From contig MKTX01000001.1 in the NCBI GenBank assembly GCA_001898465.1, positions 496,001 through 560,000 of the forward strand: 64,000 nt of DNA, written 5' to 3'. Source of the stretch: Sphingobacteriales bacterium 39-19 (GTDB taxonomy: Bacteria > Bacteroidota > Bacteroidia > Chitinophagales > Chitinophagaceae). Position numbers and translations under genes: made by a program. Each line of letters begins with the position of its first letter. Position 1 is the stretch's first letter. Of the stretch, positions 27,296 to 35,646 are shown piece after piece. The notes below the pieces were generated by a model that searched no databases, was not told the DNA's origin, and saw only the letters and a program-made list of their open reading frames with translations.

Positions 27296-28306
27296 TTACA
27301 AACCGTAAAGTGCACTTATTTCAAGCATTTTATCAATGGGTTTTTTTGCAGCAATCCTTAATGATTCTTCCATTAAAATTTCGGGTTTTTCATATTTCAT
27401 ACACAGGTATAATTTTTCCAGTGTATTCAGTTTCATATAGGGGCAATCATTACAAGCACAACTATTATCGGGAGGTGCAGGAATAAAAGTTTTATCGGGG
27501 CAATTTTTTTGCATTTGGTGTAAAATGCCTGCTTCAGTAGCCACAATAAAACTGGTAGCCGGGTCGCTTTGAGCAAATTTTAATAAGCCGGTGGTACTTC
27601 CTATAAAATCAGCAACAGCCAAAACCGCTTCTTCACATTCGGGGTGGGCAATAACTTTAGCTTGCGGATGCCTGATTTTTAACTTGGTAATTTTTTCGAG
27701 GCTGAATATTTCATGAACCATGCATGCACCATTCCACAACAACATATTGCGGCCTGTTTTTTTATTGATGTAAGCGCCCAGGTTACGATCCGGTGCGAAA
27801 ATAATTTTTTGGGTTTCAGGTAAACTTTCTATAATTTTTTGAGCATTACTGCTGGTACAAATAATATCACTCAATGCTTTCATGCCGGCACTGCAGTTGA
27901 TATATGTAATAACAATATGATCCGGGTGTTTATCCTTAAATTTTTTAAATAATTCCGGTGGCGCAGAGTCGCTTAATGAACATCCTGCATTCAGATCGGG
28001 TAAAACTACTTTTTTATGAGGGTTTAAAATTTTAGCAGTTTCAGCCATAAAATGAACACCTGCAAAAACAATCATATCAGCATCGGTACTTTGTGCCTTT
28101 TGGGCAAGCCCCAGGCTATCGCCAATATAATCTGCCACATCCTGTATATCAGGTTCCTGGTAATAGTGCGCCAGGATAATGGCGTTTTTTTCCTTTTTTA
28201 TTTTTTCAATTTCTGCAAATAAATCTAAGCCCGGATCAATATCAATATCCAGGAACCCTTTTTTTACAAGTGTTGCTTCTGCATGCTCAATGTTGATATC
28301 TGTCAT
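27296..28306 (-). CDS. nadA: quinolinate synthase
   Basis: 336 residues. A 4Fe-4S enzyme that condenses iminoaspartate with dihydroxyacetone phosphate to quinolinate. The cluster ligands are probably C109 (NAGCSLSD), C195 (NGACMVHE) and C288 (NDCPYMK); C283 and C285 sit next to the last. The [18 protein letters not shown] segment is also conserved. nadB and nadC are not in the window. Immediately upstream is the candidate replication origin. Confidence 0.97.
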   Translation of the reverse strand: MTDINIEHAEATLVKKGFLDIDIDPGLDLFAEIEKIKKEKNAIILAHYYQEPDIQDVADYIGDSLGLAQKAQSTDADMIVFAGVHFMAETAKILNPHKKVVLPDLNAGCSLSDSAPPELFKKFKDKHPDHIVITYINCSAGMKALSDIICTSSNAQKIIESLPETQKIIFAPDRNLGAYINKKTGRNMLLWNGACMVHEIFSLEKITKLKIRHPQAKVIAHPECEEAVLAVADFIGSTTGLLKFAQSDPATSFIVATEAGILHQMQKNCPDKTFIPAPPDNSCACNDCPYMKLNTLEKLYLCMKYEKPEILMEESLRIAAKKPIDKMLEISALYGL

Positions 28307-28658
28307 AATATGTATTAATACTAATTATTTATTTAAACCCTTATTATTATTAGGGCTGTTAATATGTGGATATTTCAATTTTCCTGTCTATTGCAAAATT
28401 AGAATTTTTAGTTTATCCCCTTCTATATACATTTAATTCACATATAATTATTATTAATTTAATAAACAATCATCGCTTTTCTGCGCATTTTTTTTTTAAA
28501 TATACACAGCTGTTATTAAAATTTACTGTGGGTATTTTTTTGAGTCTTTTTTATTTTTTTTGTGTTAGTTGACTATGGAAAAAATGATGGTAATAGCCGG
28601 ATTTTAGAAGAGATTTACAAAAATGGGTTTTTATACCCCTTTTATTCAGTTTTAAAAG

Positions 28659-28680
28659 TTGAAAAACCCCGGGTTTTCAA
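28659..28680. repeat. imperfect palindrome inside candidate oriC
   Basis: TTGAAAA (28659-28665) and TTTTCAA (28674-28680) flank a CCCGGG core. It lies between the AT-rich half and the perfect DnaA boxes. It could be a structured part of an origin, but no protein is known to bind it. Confidence 0.5.
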
Positions 28681-28842
28681 CAGGTACTCAGGATTTTTTC
28701 CTGCCCCTGTGAATAACCGGAAGCGGCTATTTGAACCCGGTTCCTGATATCCACATTATGTGATTTGATAAAACTAAAGGCCATCTTGAATTTTAGAAGT
28801 TTATCCACAGGGAAAAATTAGTGATTCTTATTTTTTTTACCC

Positions 28843-28850
28843 TATTTTTG
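28843..28850 (+). promoter_or_regulatory. -7 promoter box TATTTTTG of ppiD
   Basis: Perfect TAnnTTTG 22 bases before the ATG at 28873. It lies 33 bases to the right of the perfect DnaA box at 28801-28809, so DnaA binding could influence it. Confidence 0.45.
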
Positions 28851-28872
28851 CCCACCTAAAATTAAAGAGCAG

Positions 28873-31002
28873 ATGCAGATTATTCAAAGTATCCGGGATA
28901 AGGGAGCCATATTTGTAATTGTGGTGATTGCCCTTAGCCTTATCGGGTTTATTTTAATGGATAGCCGCCAGGGCGGTAGTACCATGTTTGGTGGTAACAC
29001 CAATAATGTGGGCAAAGTAAATGGTGAAGAAATTTCTATTTCAGATTTTAACAAAAGGGTTAAAGAAATGGAAGATATGGAAGAGCAGCGAAATGGCCAG
29101 CGCCCCTCTGGAACCAGAACTTACCAGATAAGGGATCAATTGTGGAACCAAATGGTAGCTGAAAAAATATTTTATAAAGAAGCAGCAAAACTGGGAATCA
29201 CATTTACTCCTAAAGAGCTTACCCATATCTTACTAAGCAACGACCCCTCTAATCCCTTTTTGCAACAAGGCCTGGCCGATCCTAACACCGGCCAATTAGA
29301 TATGGCCAAAGCCCAGGAAGCACTTAGTAATATTAAAAAATTTACCGGGGCCCGAAAAGATGCAGTGAATGCCCAAATTGTAGATCCTTTAAAATTATCT
29401 ACTATTGTAAATAAGTACAGTGGCCTTTTAAGCGCCAGCGCTTATTATCCCGCCTGGATGCAGGAACAGGAAAAAGCAGAAGCCAAAAATTTTGCAAATA
29501 TTTCTTATGTTTCTATCCCATATGGTGAAATTTCTGACAGCGCTGTAAAAGTTACCGATGCTGATATAGATGCATACGTACAAAAGCATAAAGAATTATT
29601 TAAACAGGAAGCGGGCCGTAAAGTTTCTTATGTAACATTTAGCCAATTACCTAATGCGGCAGACAGTGCCCGGGTAATGGACATGCTTAATAAATTAAAA
29701 CCACAATTTGAAGCAGATACTAATGCTAAAGCTTTCGTAGCCAGGAACACATCAGTTATAGATTTTAAAGATGAATATTTACCTGTAACAAAAGCACCTA
29801 TAAAAGAGTTAGATAGTGTTTTAAAATATCCTATAGGAACCGTAGTGGGGCCATTTTCTGAAAACGGGGATTATATTTTAGCAAAAGTTTTAGGAACCAA
29901 ACAAATGCCCGACAGTGTACATGCCCGCCATATTTTACTTGCCACTGCTGATAGGAATGGCCAGCCATTAATGGATGATTCTACTGCACACCGTAAGGCG
30001 GATAGTATTTTAGCCGCCATAAAAGGAGGTGCAGATTTTGGAAAACTGGCATTACAATATCCCGGTGATGCAGGCAGCGCCGTAAAAGGCGGAGACCTGG
30101 GTACATTTGGGTATGGCACCATGGTTCCTGAATTTAATGAATTTGCATTTACCAAACCTGTGGGTAGTATTGATATAGTAAAAACACAATTTGGATATCA
30201 TATATTAAACATCCTTTCACAAAAAGATTTTAAACCGGCGTATAAAGTAGCCTACCTGGCAAAAGAAATCATTGCCGGTGAAGCAACCATTAATAATGCC
30301 AGCTTGCAGGCAACAAAAGCATCTGCTGTAAAAACCGCAAAAGCTTTACAAGATTATGCAGCTAAAAATGGTTTGCAATTGGTACAGGCGCCAGCGATTG
30401 TAAAAGAAAATGATTATTCAATTGGGAGTTTACAAGATGCCCGCCAGTTAGTAAAATGGGTTTTTGAAAATAAAGTTGGCGATGTGAGTGAACCTTTTGG
30501 CATCGGCGACCAGTTTGTAGTAGCCAGTATTGACCAGGTGATTAAAGAAGGAACCCAGGATGCTGCCACAGCCAGGCCGGGTGCCGAAGCCATTATCCGC
30601 AATGAGAAAAAAGCGGCCATCATAAAAACAAAACTGGGCGCAACTCCTACATTAGAATCTGCTGCTGCCGCCTATAATAAACAAGTAGCTGTTGCCGGGG
30701 CCGATTCTACCCTCACCTTTGCATCGCAAATGATTAACGGTTTGGGTATTGAGCCAAAAGTAATTGGCGCTTCTTTTAACAAAGAATACCAAACAAAAGT
30801 ATCTCCGGCTATTGAAGGCACTTCTGGCGTATATGTGATAAAAGTAAACAGTGTGCAAACGAAACCCGATGATAGCCCCGAAACCGTAAAAGCACAGGTG
30901 GCAGCCAGGATGGGCGCTTTACGCAGCCAGGCCATGGGCAACTGGTACGAAAGTTTAAAAAAAGAAGCTACCATTAAGGATTATAGAAGTAAGATTTTTT
31001 AA
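28873..31002 (+). CDS. ppiD: PpiD/SurA-like periplasmic peptidyl-prolyl isomerase
   Basis: 709 residues. One N-terminal membrane helix (about 12-29) anchors a large periplasmic chaperone. A SurA_N-like region covers about 40-200. A parvulin (PPIC) domain runs from about 348 (HARHILLA, H350) to 450 (TQFGYHILNI); a less conserved region follows to the C-terminus. PpiD members assist folding of outer-membrane and secreted proteins at the Sec exit. It ends in a terminator shared with the next gene's promoter region. Confidence 0.9.
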   Translation: MQIIQSIRDKGAIFVIVVIALSLIGFILMDSRQGGSTMFGGNTNNVGKVNGEEISISDFNKRVKEMEDMEEQRNGQRPSGTRTYQIRDQLWNQMVAEKIFYKEAAKLGITFTPKELTHILLSNDPSNPFLQQGLADPNTGQLDMAKAQEALSNIKKFTGARKDAVNAQIVDPLKLSTIVNKYSGLLSASAYYPAWMQEQEKAEAKNFANISYVSIPYGEISDSAVKVTDADIDAYVQKHKELFKQEAGRKVSYVTFSQLPNAADSARVMDMLNKLKPQFEADTNAKAFVARNTSVIDFKDEYLPVTKAPIKELDSVLKYPIGTVVGPFSENGDYILAKVLGTKQMPDSVHARHILLATADRNGQPLMDDSTAHRKADSILAAIKGGADFGKLALQYPGDAGSAVKGGDLGTFGYGTMVPEFNEFAFTKPVGSIDIVKTQFGYHILNILSQKDFKPAYKVAYLAKEIIAGEATINNASLQATKASAVKTAKALQDYAAKNGLQLVQAPAIVKENDYSIGSLQDARQLVKWVFENKVGDVSEPFGIGDQFVVASIDQVIKEGTQDAATARPGAEAIIRNEKKAAIIKTKLGATPTLESAAAAYNKQVAVAGADSTLTFASQMINGLGIEPKVIGASFNKEYQTKVSPAIEGTSGVYVIKVNSVQTKPDDSPETVKAQVAARMGALRSQAMGNWYESLKKEATIKDYRSKIF

Positions 31003-31029
31003 TATTCCGCAATACGAAAACGCATTCAC

Positions 31030-31053
31030 ACCGGTTCCTCTTGAGGAGCCGGT
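31030..31053 (+). terminator. Rho-independent terminator after ppiD
   Basis: Nine-base GC-rich stem (31030-31038 with 31045-31053, one wobble) and a six-base loop, followed by T-rich DNA. Its loop contains the TTGA that may be the -33 element of the next promoter. Confidence 0.75.
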
Positions 31054-31062
31054 TTTTATTTT

Positions 31063-31070
31063 TAAATTTG
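31063..31070 (+). promoter_or_regulatory. -7 promoter box TAAATTTG of the DUF2480 gene
   Basis: Perfect TAnnTTTG followed by exactly four bases (TGGT) and the ATG at 31075. TTGA at 31041-31044, with an 18-base spacer, may be the -33 element; it lies in the loop of the ppiD terminator. Confidence 0.55.
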
Positions 31071-31074
31071 TGGT

Positions 31075-31602
31075 ATGAGTGATTTATTTAAAAATAAAGT
31101 TGCGGAAAGTGGTATTATAACCCTGAACCTGGAGGATTTTTTACCGGCAGAAAAGGATCTTATCCTTTTTGATTTAAAAGCGTTTTTATTTATGGGGCTT
31201 ATTTTAAAAGAGAAAGATTTCAGGGAAGCATTAAAACAAATTGACGTATCGGTTTATGAAAATAAAACGGTTGCCCTTACCTGCAGCGCTGATGCCGTAA
31301 TACCCGTATGGGCATATATGCTTGTAAGCAGCATATTAAGCCCCGTAGCGAAAGATGTATTTTTTGGAGATATAACCGGGGCCGAAAAAGAAATACTCAT
31401 AAAAAATATAAAAGCCCTGGATAATACAGCTTATACCGATCAGCGGGTGGTGATAAAAGGTTGTGGTGAAAAGCATATCCCCGAAGATGCGTATGTTGCC
31501 ATTACTCAAAAATTAAGACCAGTAGTAAAAAGTATTATGTATGGTGAACCTTGCAGCACAGTTCCTGTATTTAAAAAACCCATGCAAAGAAGTAATGTTT
31601 AG
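31075..31602 (+). CDS. DUF2480 family protein
   Basis: 175 residues. The sequence matches the Bacteroidota family DUF2480 (LNLEDFLPAEKDLILFDLKAFLFMGLILKE in pieces, VYENKTVALTCSADAVIPVWAYML, VIKGCGEKHIPEDAYVAIT). No signal peptide or membrane helix, so cytoplasmic. Function unknown; the conserved Cys and Asp/Glu residues hint at a catalytic or metal-binding role but nothing is proven. It probably starts on a leaderless mRNA. Its end overlaps the end of corA by four bases. Confidence 0.85.
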   Translation: MSDLFKNKVAESGIITLNLEDFLPAEKDLILFDLKAFLFMGLILKEKDFREALKQIDVSVYENKTVALTCSADAVIPVWAYMLVSSILSPVAKDVFFGDITGAEKEILIKNIKALDNTAYTDQRVVIKGCGEKHIPEDAYVAITQKLRPVVKSIMYGEPCSTVPVFKKPMQRSNV

Positions 31603-32699
31603 AACCATCCCCGTTTCCTGAACATGCGGACCATCATTACCGGGACCAATAACATCAGGGCTACCGAAATATAAAAACCCCATTTATTGTGCAGTAAAGG
31701 AATCCGCTCGAAGTTCATACCAAAGATGCCCCCAATAACAGTGGCCGGGGCCAGCAGGCAGGTTACCACTGCCATTACCTTCATTACTTCATTCATCTTT
31801 AAGTTTACATTGTTTATGTATAAATCATGCAAGTTCATCATCATATCACGGTAGTTATCAGAAAGGTCGGTGGCTTGTACAATATGATCATACACATCTT
31901 TAAAATATTTTTCTGTACGATTTTCTATTAAATCGCTTTCGCTGCGCAAGATCCCACTCACCAACTCCCTCACAGGCGCTACATTCCGCTTGAGCAGAAT
32001 CATTTCTTTGCGTAAATTATTTATTTTAGCAAGGCTCCTGGTATTGGGATAGAGTACAATCAACTCTTCTACATTTTCTATCTTATTGCCTAATTTTTCC
32101 ATTACAATAAAATAATGATCTACCACCAGGTCAATCAATGCATAAAATAGAAAATCAGCCTTATTCTGCCTTACTTTGCTGTTGGGCATTTCTAATTTTC
32201 CCCGCAGGCTTTCAAATACATCCCGGCTATTATCTTCCTGGAAGCTGATCACAAAATTCTTACCTAATATTAAACTCAATTGTTCGCTTTCCATTTGATT
32301 TTGTGAATCATTAAAGTAAAGCATATTCAGCAGGCAGAATAGCAATCCATTAATGTCGTCCATTTTTGCCCGCTGGCCAATACTGAGGATATCTTCTATC
32401 AGCAAAGGATGAATTTCAAAATGAGTACACAGTTTTTCTACTTCCTCTTTTTTTAAGCCGGCTACATTTATCCAGGTAACTGCGTTTGTATCTTTATAAG
32501 GAAAACAGGCTTCTACCTCTTTTAGTTCTGTTTCTTTCACCCATTCGTTGTTATATTCAAAAACGGTAATAGCCGATTTAATTTCTGCCTGCCTTACCGG
32601 CGGGATGGTGGGGTTCACGCCAACAACTTTATGGGTTCCCAATAAAAAGTCGATGGGAGAAAAAATGGAATTTAAAAGATTCTTCTTTTTCATAAACAT
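31599..32699 (-). CDS. corA: CorA-family magnesium/cobalt transporter
   Basis: 366 residues. A pentameric Mg2+ channel with a large cytoplasmic N-terminal funnel and two membrane helices at the C-terminus. The selectivity motif GMNF is at 327-330 (IFGMNFERIP), followed by the second helix and a basic tail. The preceding RNNLRKEMILLKRNVAPVREL-type helix is the pore-lining stalk. Length is normal. Convergent with the DUF2480 gene. Confidence 0.93.
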   Translation of the reverse strand: MFMKKKNLLNSIFSPIDFLLGTHKVVGVNPTIPPVRQAEIKSAITVFEYNNEWVKETELKEVEACFPYKDTNAVTWINVAGLKKEEVEKLCTHFEIHPLLIEDILSIGQRAKMDDINGLLFCLLNMLYFNDSQNQMESEQLSLILGKNFVISFQEDNSRDVFESLRGKLEMPNSKVRQNKADFLFYALIDLVVDHYFIVMEKLGNKIENVEELIVLYPNTRSLAKINNLRKEMILLKRNVAPVRELVSGILRSESDLIENRTEKYFKDVYDHIVQATDLSDNYRDMMMNLHDLYINNVNLKMNEVMKVMAVVTCLLAPATVIGGIFGMNFERIPLLHNKWGFYISVALMLLVPVMMVRMFRKRGWF

Positions 32700-32805
32700 A
32701 TTTGTGTAAAAAACAGGTTCAGTATTCTATCCTACCAGCTACACTGGTTTTTTAAAGATAGTCTAATAAGTATTTCATTTAAAAGTTACTTACGTACAAA
32801 AAAAA

Positions 32806-32825
32806 TCCGCAGTAAATACTACGGA
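32806..32825 (-). terminator. Rho-independent terminator after asnS
   Basis: Nine-base stem with one mismatch (32806-32814 with 32817-32825), then eight T on the minus strand, a few bases after the asnS stop. Confidence 0.7.
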
Positions 32826-32833
32826 ATATGATT

Positions 32834-34276
32834 TTAAAAGGCGGCGCTTTTAGGATAGCGGGGAAACGGGATTACATCCCGGATATTTGTCATGCCGGTT
32901 ACAAATTGCACCATGCGCTCAAAACCCAGCCCGAAGCCTGCGTGCGGGCAAGAACCAAAGCGGCGGCTGTCTAAATACCAATCCAGCTCTTCGGTGGGGA
33001 TGTTCATTTCTTTCATGCGATTTACCAGTTTATCCAATCGTTCTTCTCTTTGGCTACCACCAACTATTTCGCCAATACCCGGGGCTAAAATATCCATTGC
33101 GGCCACGGTTTTTCCATCATCATTTTGGCGCATGTAAAATGCTTTTATTTCTTTGGGATAATGAGTAAGGATTACCGGTTTTTTAAAATGTTTTTCTACC
33201 AGGTACCGTTCATGTTCGCTTTGCAGATCTACCCCCCATTTATCAATCAGGTATTGAAATTTCTTTTTCTTATTATAGTTGCATTCTTTTAAAATATCAA
33301 TAGCCTCGGTATAAGTGAGCCGCTGAAAATCGTTATTTATAACAAACTCCAGTTTTTGTAATAAGCTGTATTCGCTGCGTTCATTTTGTGGTTTTTGCTT
33401 TTCTTCTTCTTCTAACCGCTGGCTTAAAAATTGAAGATCATCCGGGTTTTGCTCCATTGCATAGCGGATAATATATTTTATAAAGGCTTCGGCCAGGTTT
33501 GCATTATCTTCTAAATCGTAAAATGCCATTTCGGGTTCAATCATCCAAAACTCAGCCAGGTGGCGGGTGGTATTACTGTTTTCGGCCCTGAAGGTGGGCC
33601 CAAAAGTATAAATATCTGCAAAGGCCATGGCCGCCATTTCGCCCTCCAGCTGCCCGCTTACGGTGAGGTTTGTTTCCCGCCCAAAAAAATCTTCTTTAAA
33701 ATTAATATGGCCATTTTCATTTTTGGGTGCTGTACCATCCAGGGGCAAGGTAGTTACCCGGAACATTTCTCCGGCGCCTTCTGCATCACTACCTGTAATA
33801 ATAGGGGTATTGATATATACAAATCCCCGTTCATTAAAGAAACGATGAACTGCAAAAGCAAGGCTATGCCTTATGCGGAATATAGCTCCAAAGGTGTTAG
33901 TCCTAAAACGAAGGTGAGCAATTTCACGCAAGAACTCCAAGCTGTGTTTTTTAGGTTGTAAGGGGAATTTTTCCGCATCACTATCACCCAATATTGTAAC
34001 ATCGGTTGCCTTTAACTCCAGTTTTTGGCCCTTACCCAGCGAAGCCACTACAGTGCCTGTAGCCTTTATACAGGCGCCGGTAGTAATTCTTTTTAATGTT
34101 TCATCGCTTAATAAACCCAATGCTGCTACTACTTGTAAATTATGTTGTGTGCTGCCATCATTTAAAGCGATAAACTGATTGTTTCTAAAACTACGTACCC
34201 AGCCCATCACTGTGCAGTTATAATCTGTCTTTTCACCCGAAAGCAGTTCTTTAATTTTAATACGTTGGTTAAACAT
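32834..34276 (-). CDS. asnS: asparaginyl-tRNA synthetase
   Basis: 480 residues. It charges tRNA-Asn. N-terminal OB-fold anticodon domain ([22 protein letters not shown] in part), then the class II core with motif 2 [15 protein letters not shown] and [11 protein letters not shown], and motif 3 [13 protein letters not shown]; the [13 protein letters not shown] end is AsnRS/AspRS specific. The insertion between residues about 260 and 360 ([20 protein letters not shown]) is AsnRS-like. A -7 box lies 20 bases upstream. Confidence 0.96.
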   Translation of the reverse strand: MFNQRIKIKELLSGEKTDYNCTVMGWVRSFRNNQFIALNDGSTQHNLQVVAALGLLSDETLKRITTGACIKATGTVVASLGKGQKLELKATDVTILGDSDAEKFPLQPKKHSLEFLREIAHLRFRTNTFGAIFRIRHSLAFAVHRFFNERGFVYINTPIITGSDAEGAGEMFRVTTLPLDGTAPKNENGHINFKEDFFGRETNLTVSGQLEGEMAAMAFADIYTFGPTFRAENSNTTRHLAEFWMIEPEMAFYDLEDNANLAEAFIKYIIRYAMEQNPDDLQFLSQRLEEEEKQKPQNERSEYSLLQKLEFVINNDFQRLTYTEAIDILKECNYNKKKKFQYLIDKWGVDLQSEHERYLVEKHFKKPVILTHYPKEIKAFYMRQNDDGKTVAAMDILAPGIGEIVGGSQREERLDKLVNRMKEMNIPTEELDWYLDSRRFGSCPHAGFGLGFERMVQFVTGMTNIRDVIPFPRYPKSAAF

Positions 34277-34295
34277 AATTTATTTATTGAGGCTG

Positions 34296-34303
34296 CAAAG
34301 ATA
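34296..34303 (-). promoter_or_regulatory. -7 promoter box TATCTTTG of asnS
   Basis: Perfect TAnnTTTG on the minus strand, leaving a leader of about 15-20 bases before the asnS ATG. Confidence 0.5.
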
Positions 34304-34395
34304 AAGTTTGAGTTTTATGCCACCATACCCGGGATGGTATAATTATATAAAACAGGGGATAACGTTAATTTTCAGGAATAGCAGCCCGCATTTCG

Positions 34396-34403
34396 TAATT
34401 TTG
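34396..34403 (+). promoter_or_regulatory. -7 promoter box TAATTTTG of the small lipoprotein gene
   Basis: Perfect TAnnTTTG, 40 bases before the ATG at 34444. No clear -33 element. Confidence 0.4.
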
Positions 34404-34443
34404 AATAAGAAGCATTTGATTGCATTCCATAAACCTCTTGATT

Positions 34444-34905
34444 ATGTTTGTAAGCCTAAAAAATATTGGCCTTGCCGGGATATTGATACTGCTCTCCTGT
34501 ACCGGCAATTCTGGCGGAAACATAATAGATCAAAATAAAAATGCTCCATATGAATTACGTACAGGAATGCACAATGTTTCATTGCAGTGGATAAGTAATA
34601 AACACCCTTTAGGCCAAGCCACCATTACAAAAGACAGTACAAACTGGTACCATATAATAGGTGCCCAAAAAGGCGATAGCACTGATTTTTTAATGATAAA
34701 AGGCAATATTAAAGTAATTGATGCCAGGCACCTATTGTTTATGGGCGAAATCAGGTACCGGGTAGGAATTCTTGGCCCGTCAGAATGTAATAAAAGCGGT
34801 CAGCAAAATTTTATAAAGCCAAAAAATAAAAATTATTGGCGCTTACAGGATATGGCTCATTGCGGCACTACCGATACGGTTGATTATGTAGATATCTTCC
34901 TGTAA
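34444..34905 (+). CDS. small hypothetical lipoprotein
   Basis: 153 residues. Signal peptide with lipobox LLSC at Cys19. The rest includes VSLQWISNKHPLGQATITKDS and a C-terminal SECNKSGQQN-like region with one Cys pair. I recognise no domain. I choose ATG 34444; an upstream TTG (34420) would add eight residues before the signal peptide. It has its own -7 box, and its upstream region abuts the divergent asnS. Confidence 0.65.
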   Translation: MFVSLKNIGLAGILILLSCTGNSGGNIIDQNKNAPYELRTGMHNVSLQWISNKHPLGQATITKDSTNWYHIIGAQKGDSTDFLMIKGNIKVIDARHLLFMGEIRYRVGILGPSECNKSGQQNFIKPKNKNYWRLQDMAHCGTTDTVDYVDIFL

Positions 34906-34977
34906 CCCGGTTATATTATTTTTTAACTTGAAGATTCCATTTTAATAACTGTAATAAAAAAAGGTTCCCACAAGCTG

Positions 34978-35496
34978 CTATCCCGGTTTTTGTAAAATCA
35001 TATCACTATAGGAATCTGCCACATAATCACCCGGCTGAATATTAAATAGCGATGCATAATAGTCACACTGATCTTGTAACTGCTGTACGGAAAACTGCTC
35101 ATCTTCATTAATGGCTTCTACTTCTGCAAAAGAACCAAGCCCTTCTACCTGGTCGAAATGAAATTTTACATTTTCAATAAAATAAATTTTACGTTTTTTT
35201 TGTACTACGGCCAATACCCCCAGGGCTCGGGTTAAAATATCTTTTAAAGTTTCAGAAGGATTTGCCTGGTATAATAATATAGCAGCGGACTTAGCGCCCG
35301 GTGTATTTTTTCTTTCGTAATGAATTAAAGCATTTTCGATATTTCCCTGCCGGAGTTTCAGCCTGCCCTGCGCTGCATTAAAGTAGGTATCTGTTTGCAG
35401 ATCGATTCCTATAAACCGGGGCGATAATTGCAGGAGTTTTTGTTCTGCCTGTAATAGGTCTTGTACCTGGGCTTTCCATTCAAAATTTGTGAGCAT
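34978..35496 (-). CDS. CYTH-domain protein (class IV adenylate cyclase-like)
   Basis: 172 residues. The CYTH fold is recognisable by NFEWKAQV at the start (the ExExK-like edge strand), KIYFIENVKFHFDQVEGLGSFAEVEAI in the middle (shown as IYFIENVKFHFDQ and GLGSFAEVEA) and acidic residues that bind metal and triphosphate. Members include CyaB-type adenylate cyclases and triphosphatases; which reaction this one performs cannot be told. It lies alone between a lipoprotein gene and cysS. Confidence 0.75.
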   Translation of the reverse strand: MLTNFEWKAQVQDLLQAEQKLLQLSPRFIGIDLQTDTYFNAAQGRLKLRQGNIENALIHYERKNTPGAKSAAILLYQANPSETLKDILTRALGVLAVVQKKRKIYFIENVKFHFDQVEGLGSFAEVEAINEDEQFSVQQLQDQCDYYASLFNIQPGDYVADSYSDMILQKPG

Positions 35497-35595
35497 GATT
35501 ACAAATTAACAGTAAAGAAATTTTTTACAATGGGAGAAGTTAAAAAATTGTATTGTTTTGAAATCTACTTTACAGGATATGTGCAAAAATATAAA

Positions 35596-35623
35596 AAAGG
35601 GAACCCTCATGTAAGCTCCCTTT
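35596..35623 (-). terminator. Rho-independent terminator after cysS
   Basis: Seven-base stem (35596-35602 with 35617-35623), 14-base loop, and a T-run on the minus strand, about 24 bases after the cysS stop. Confidence 0.6.
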
Positions 35624-35646
35624 ACATTTTAAAAACAGACATTTTT

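Larger units (their letters stand above)
28307..28872. other. candidate chromosomal replication origin (oriC)
   Basis: A 566-base gene-free gap between the starts of the divergent nadA and ppiD genes. The left half (about 28310-28560) is very AT-rich, as for an unwinding element. DnaA boxes (TTATNCACA): perfect at 28801-28809 (+) and 28708-28716 (-); one mismatch at 28365-28373 (-), 28434-28442 (+), 28500-28508 (+) and 28747-28755 (+). Palindromic stretches lie at 28659-28680 and 28733-28743. mnmG is 4.3 kb away. dnaA is not in the window, which is common in Bacteroidota. Confidence 0.6.

Noticed and set aside
28562..28747. 61-residue open frame inside the intergenic gap
   Set aside because: No family similarity and atypical composition. 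It overlaps palindromes and a DnaA box of the candidate origin, so it is more likely a chance frame.
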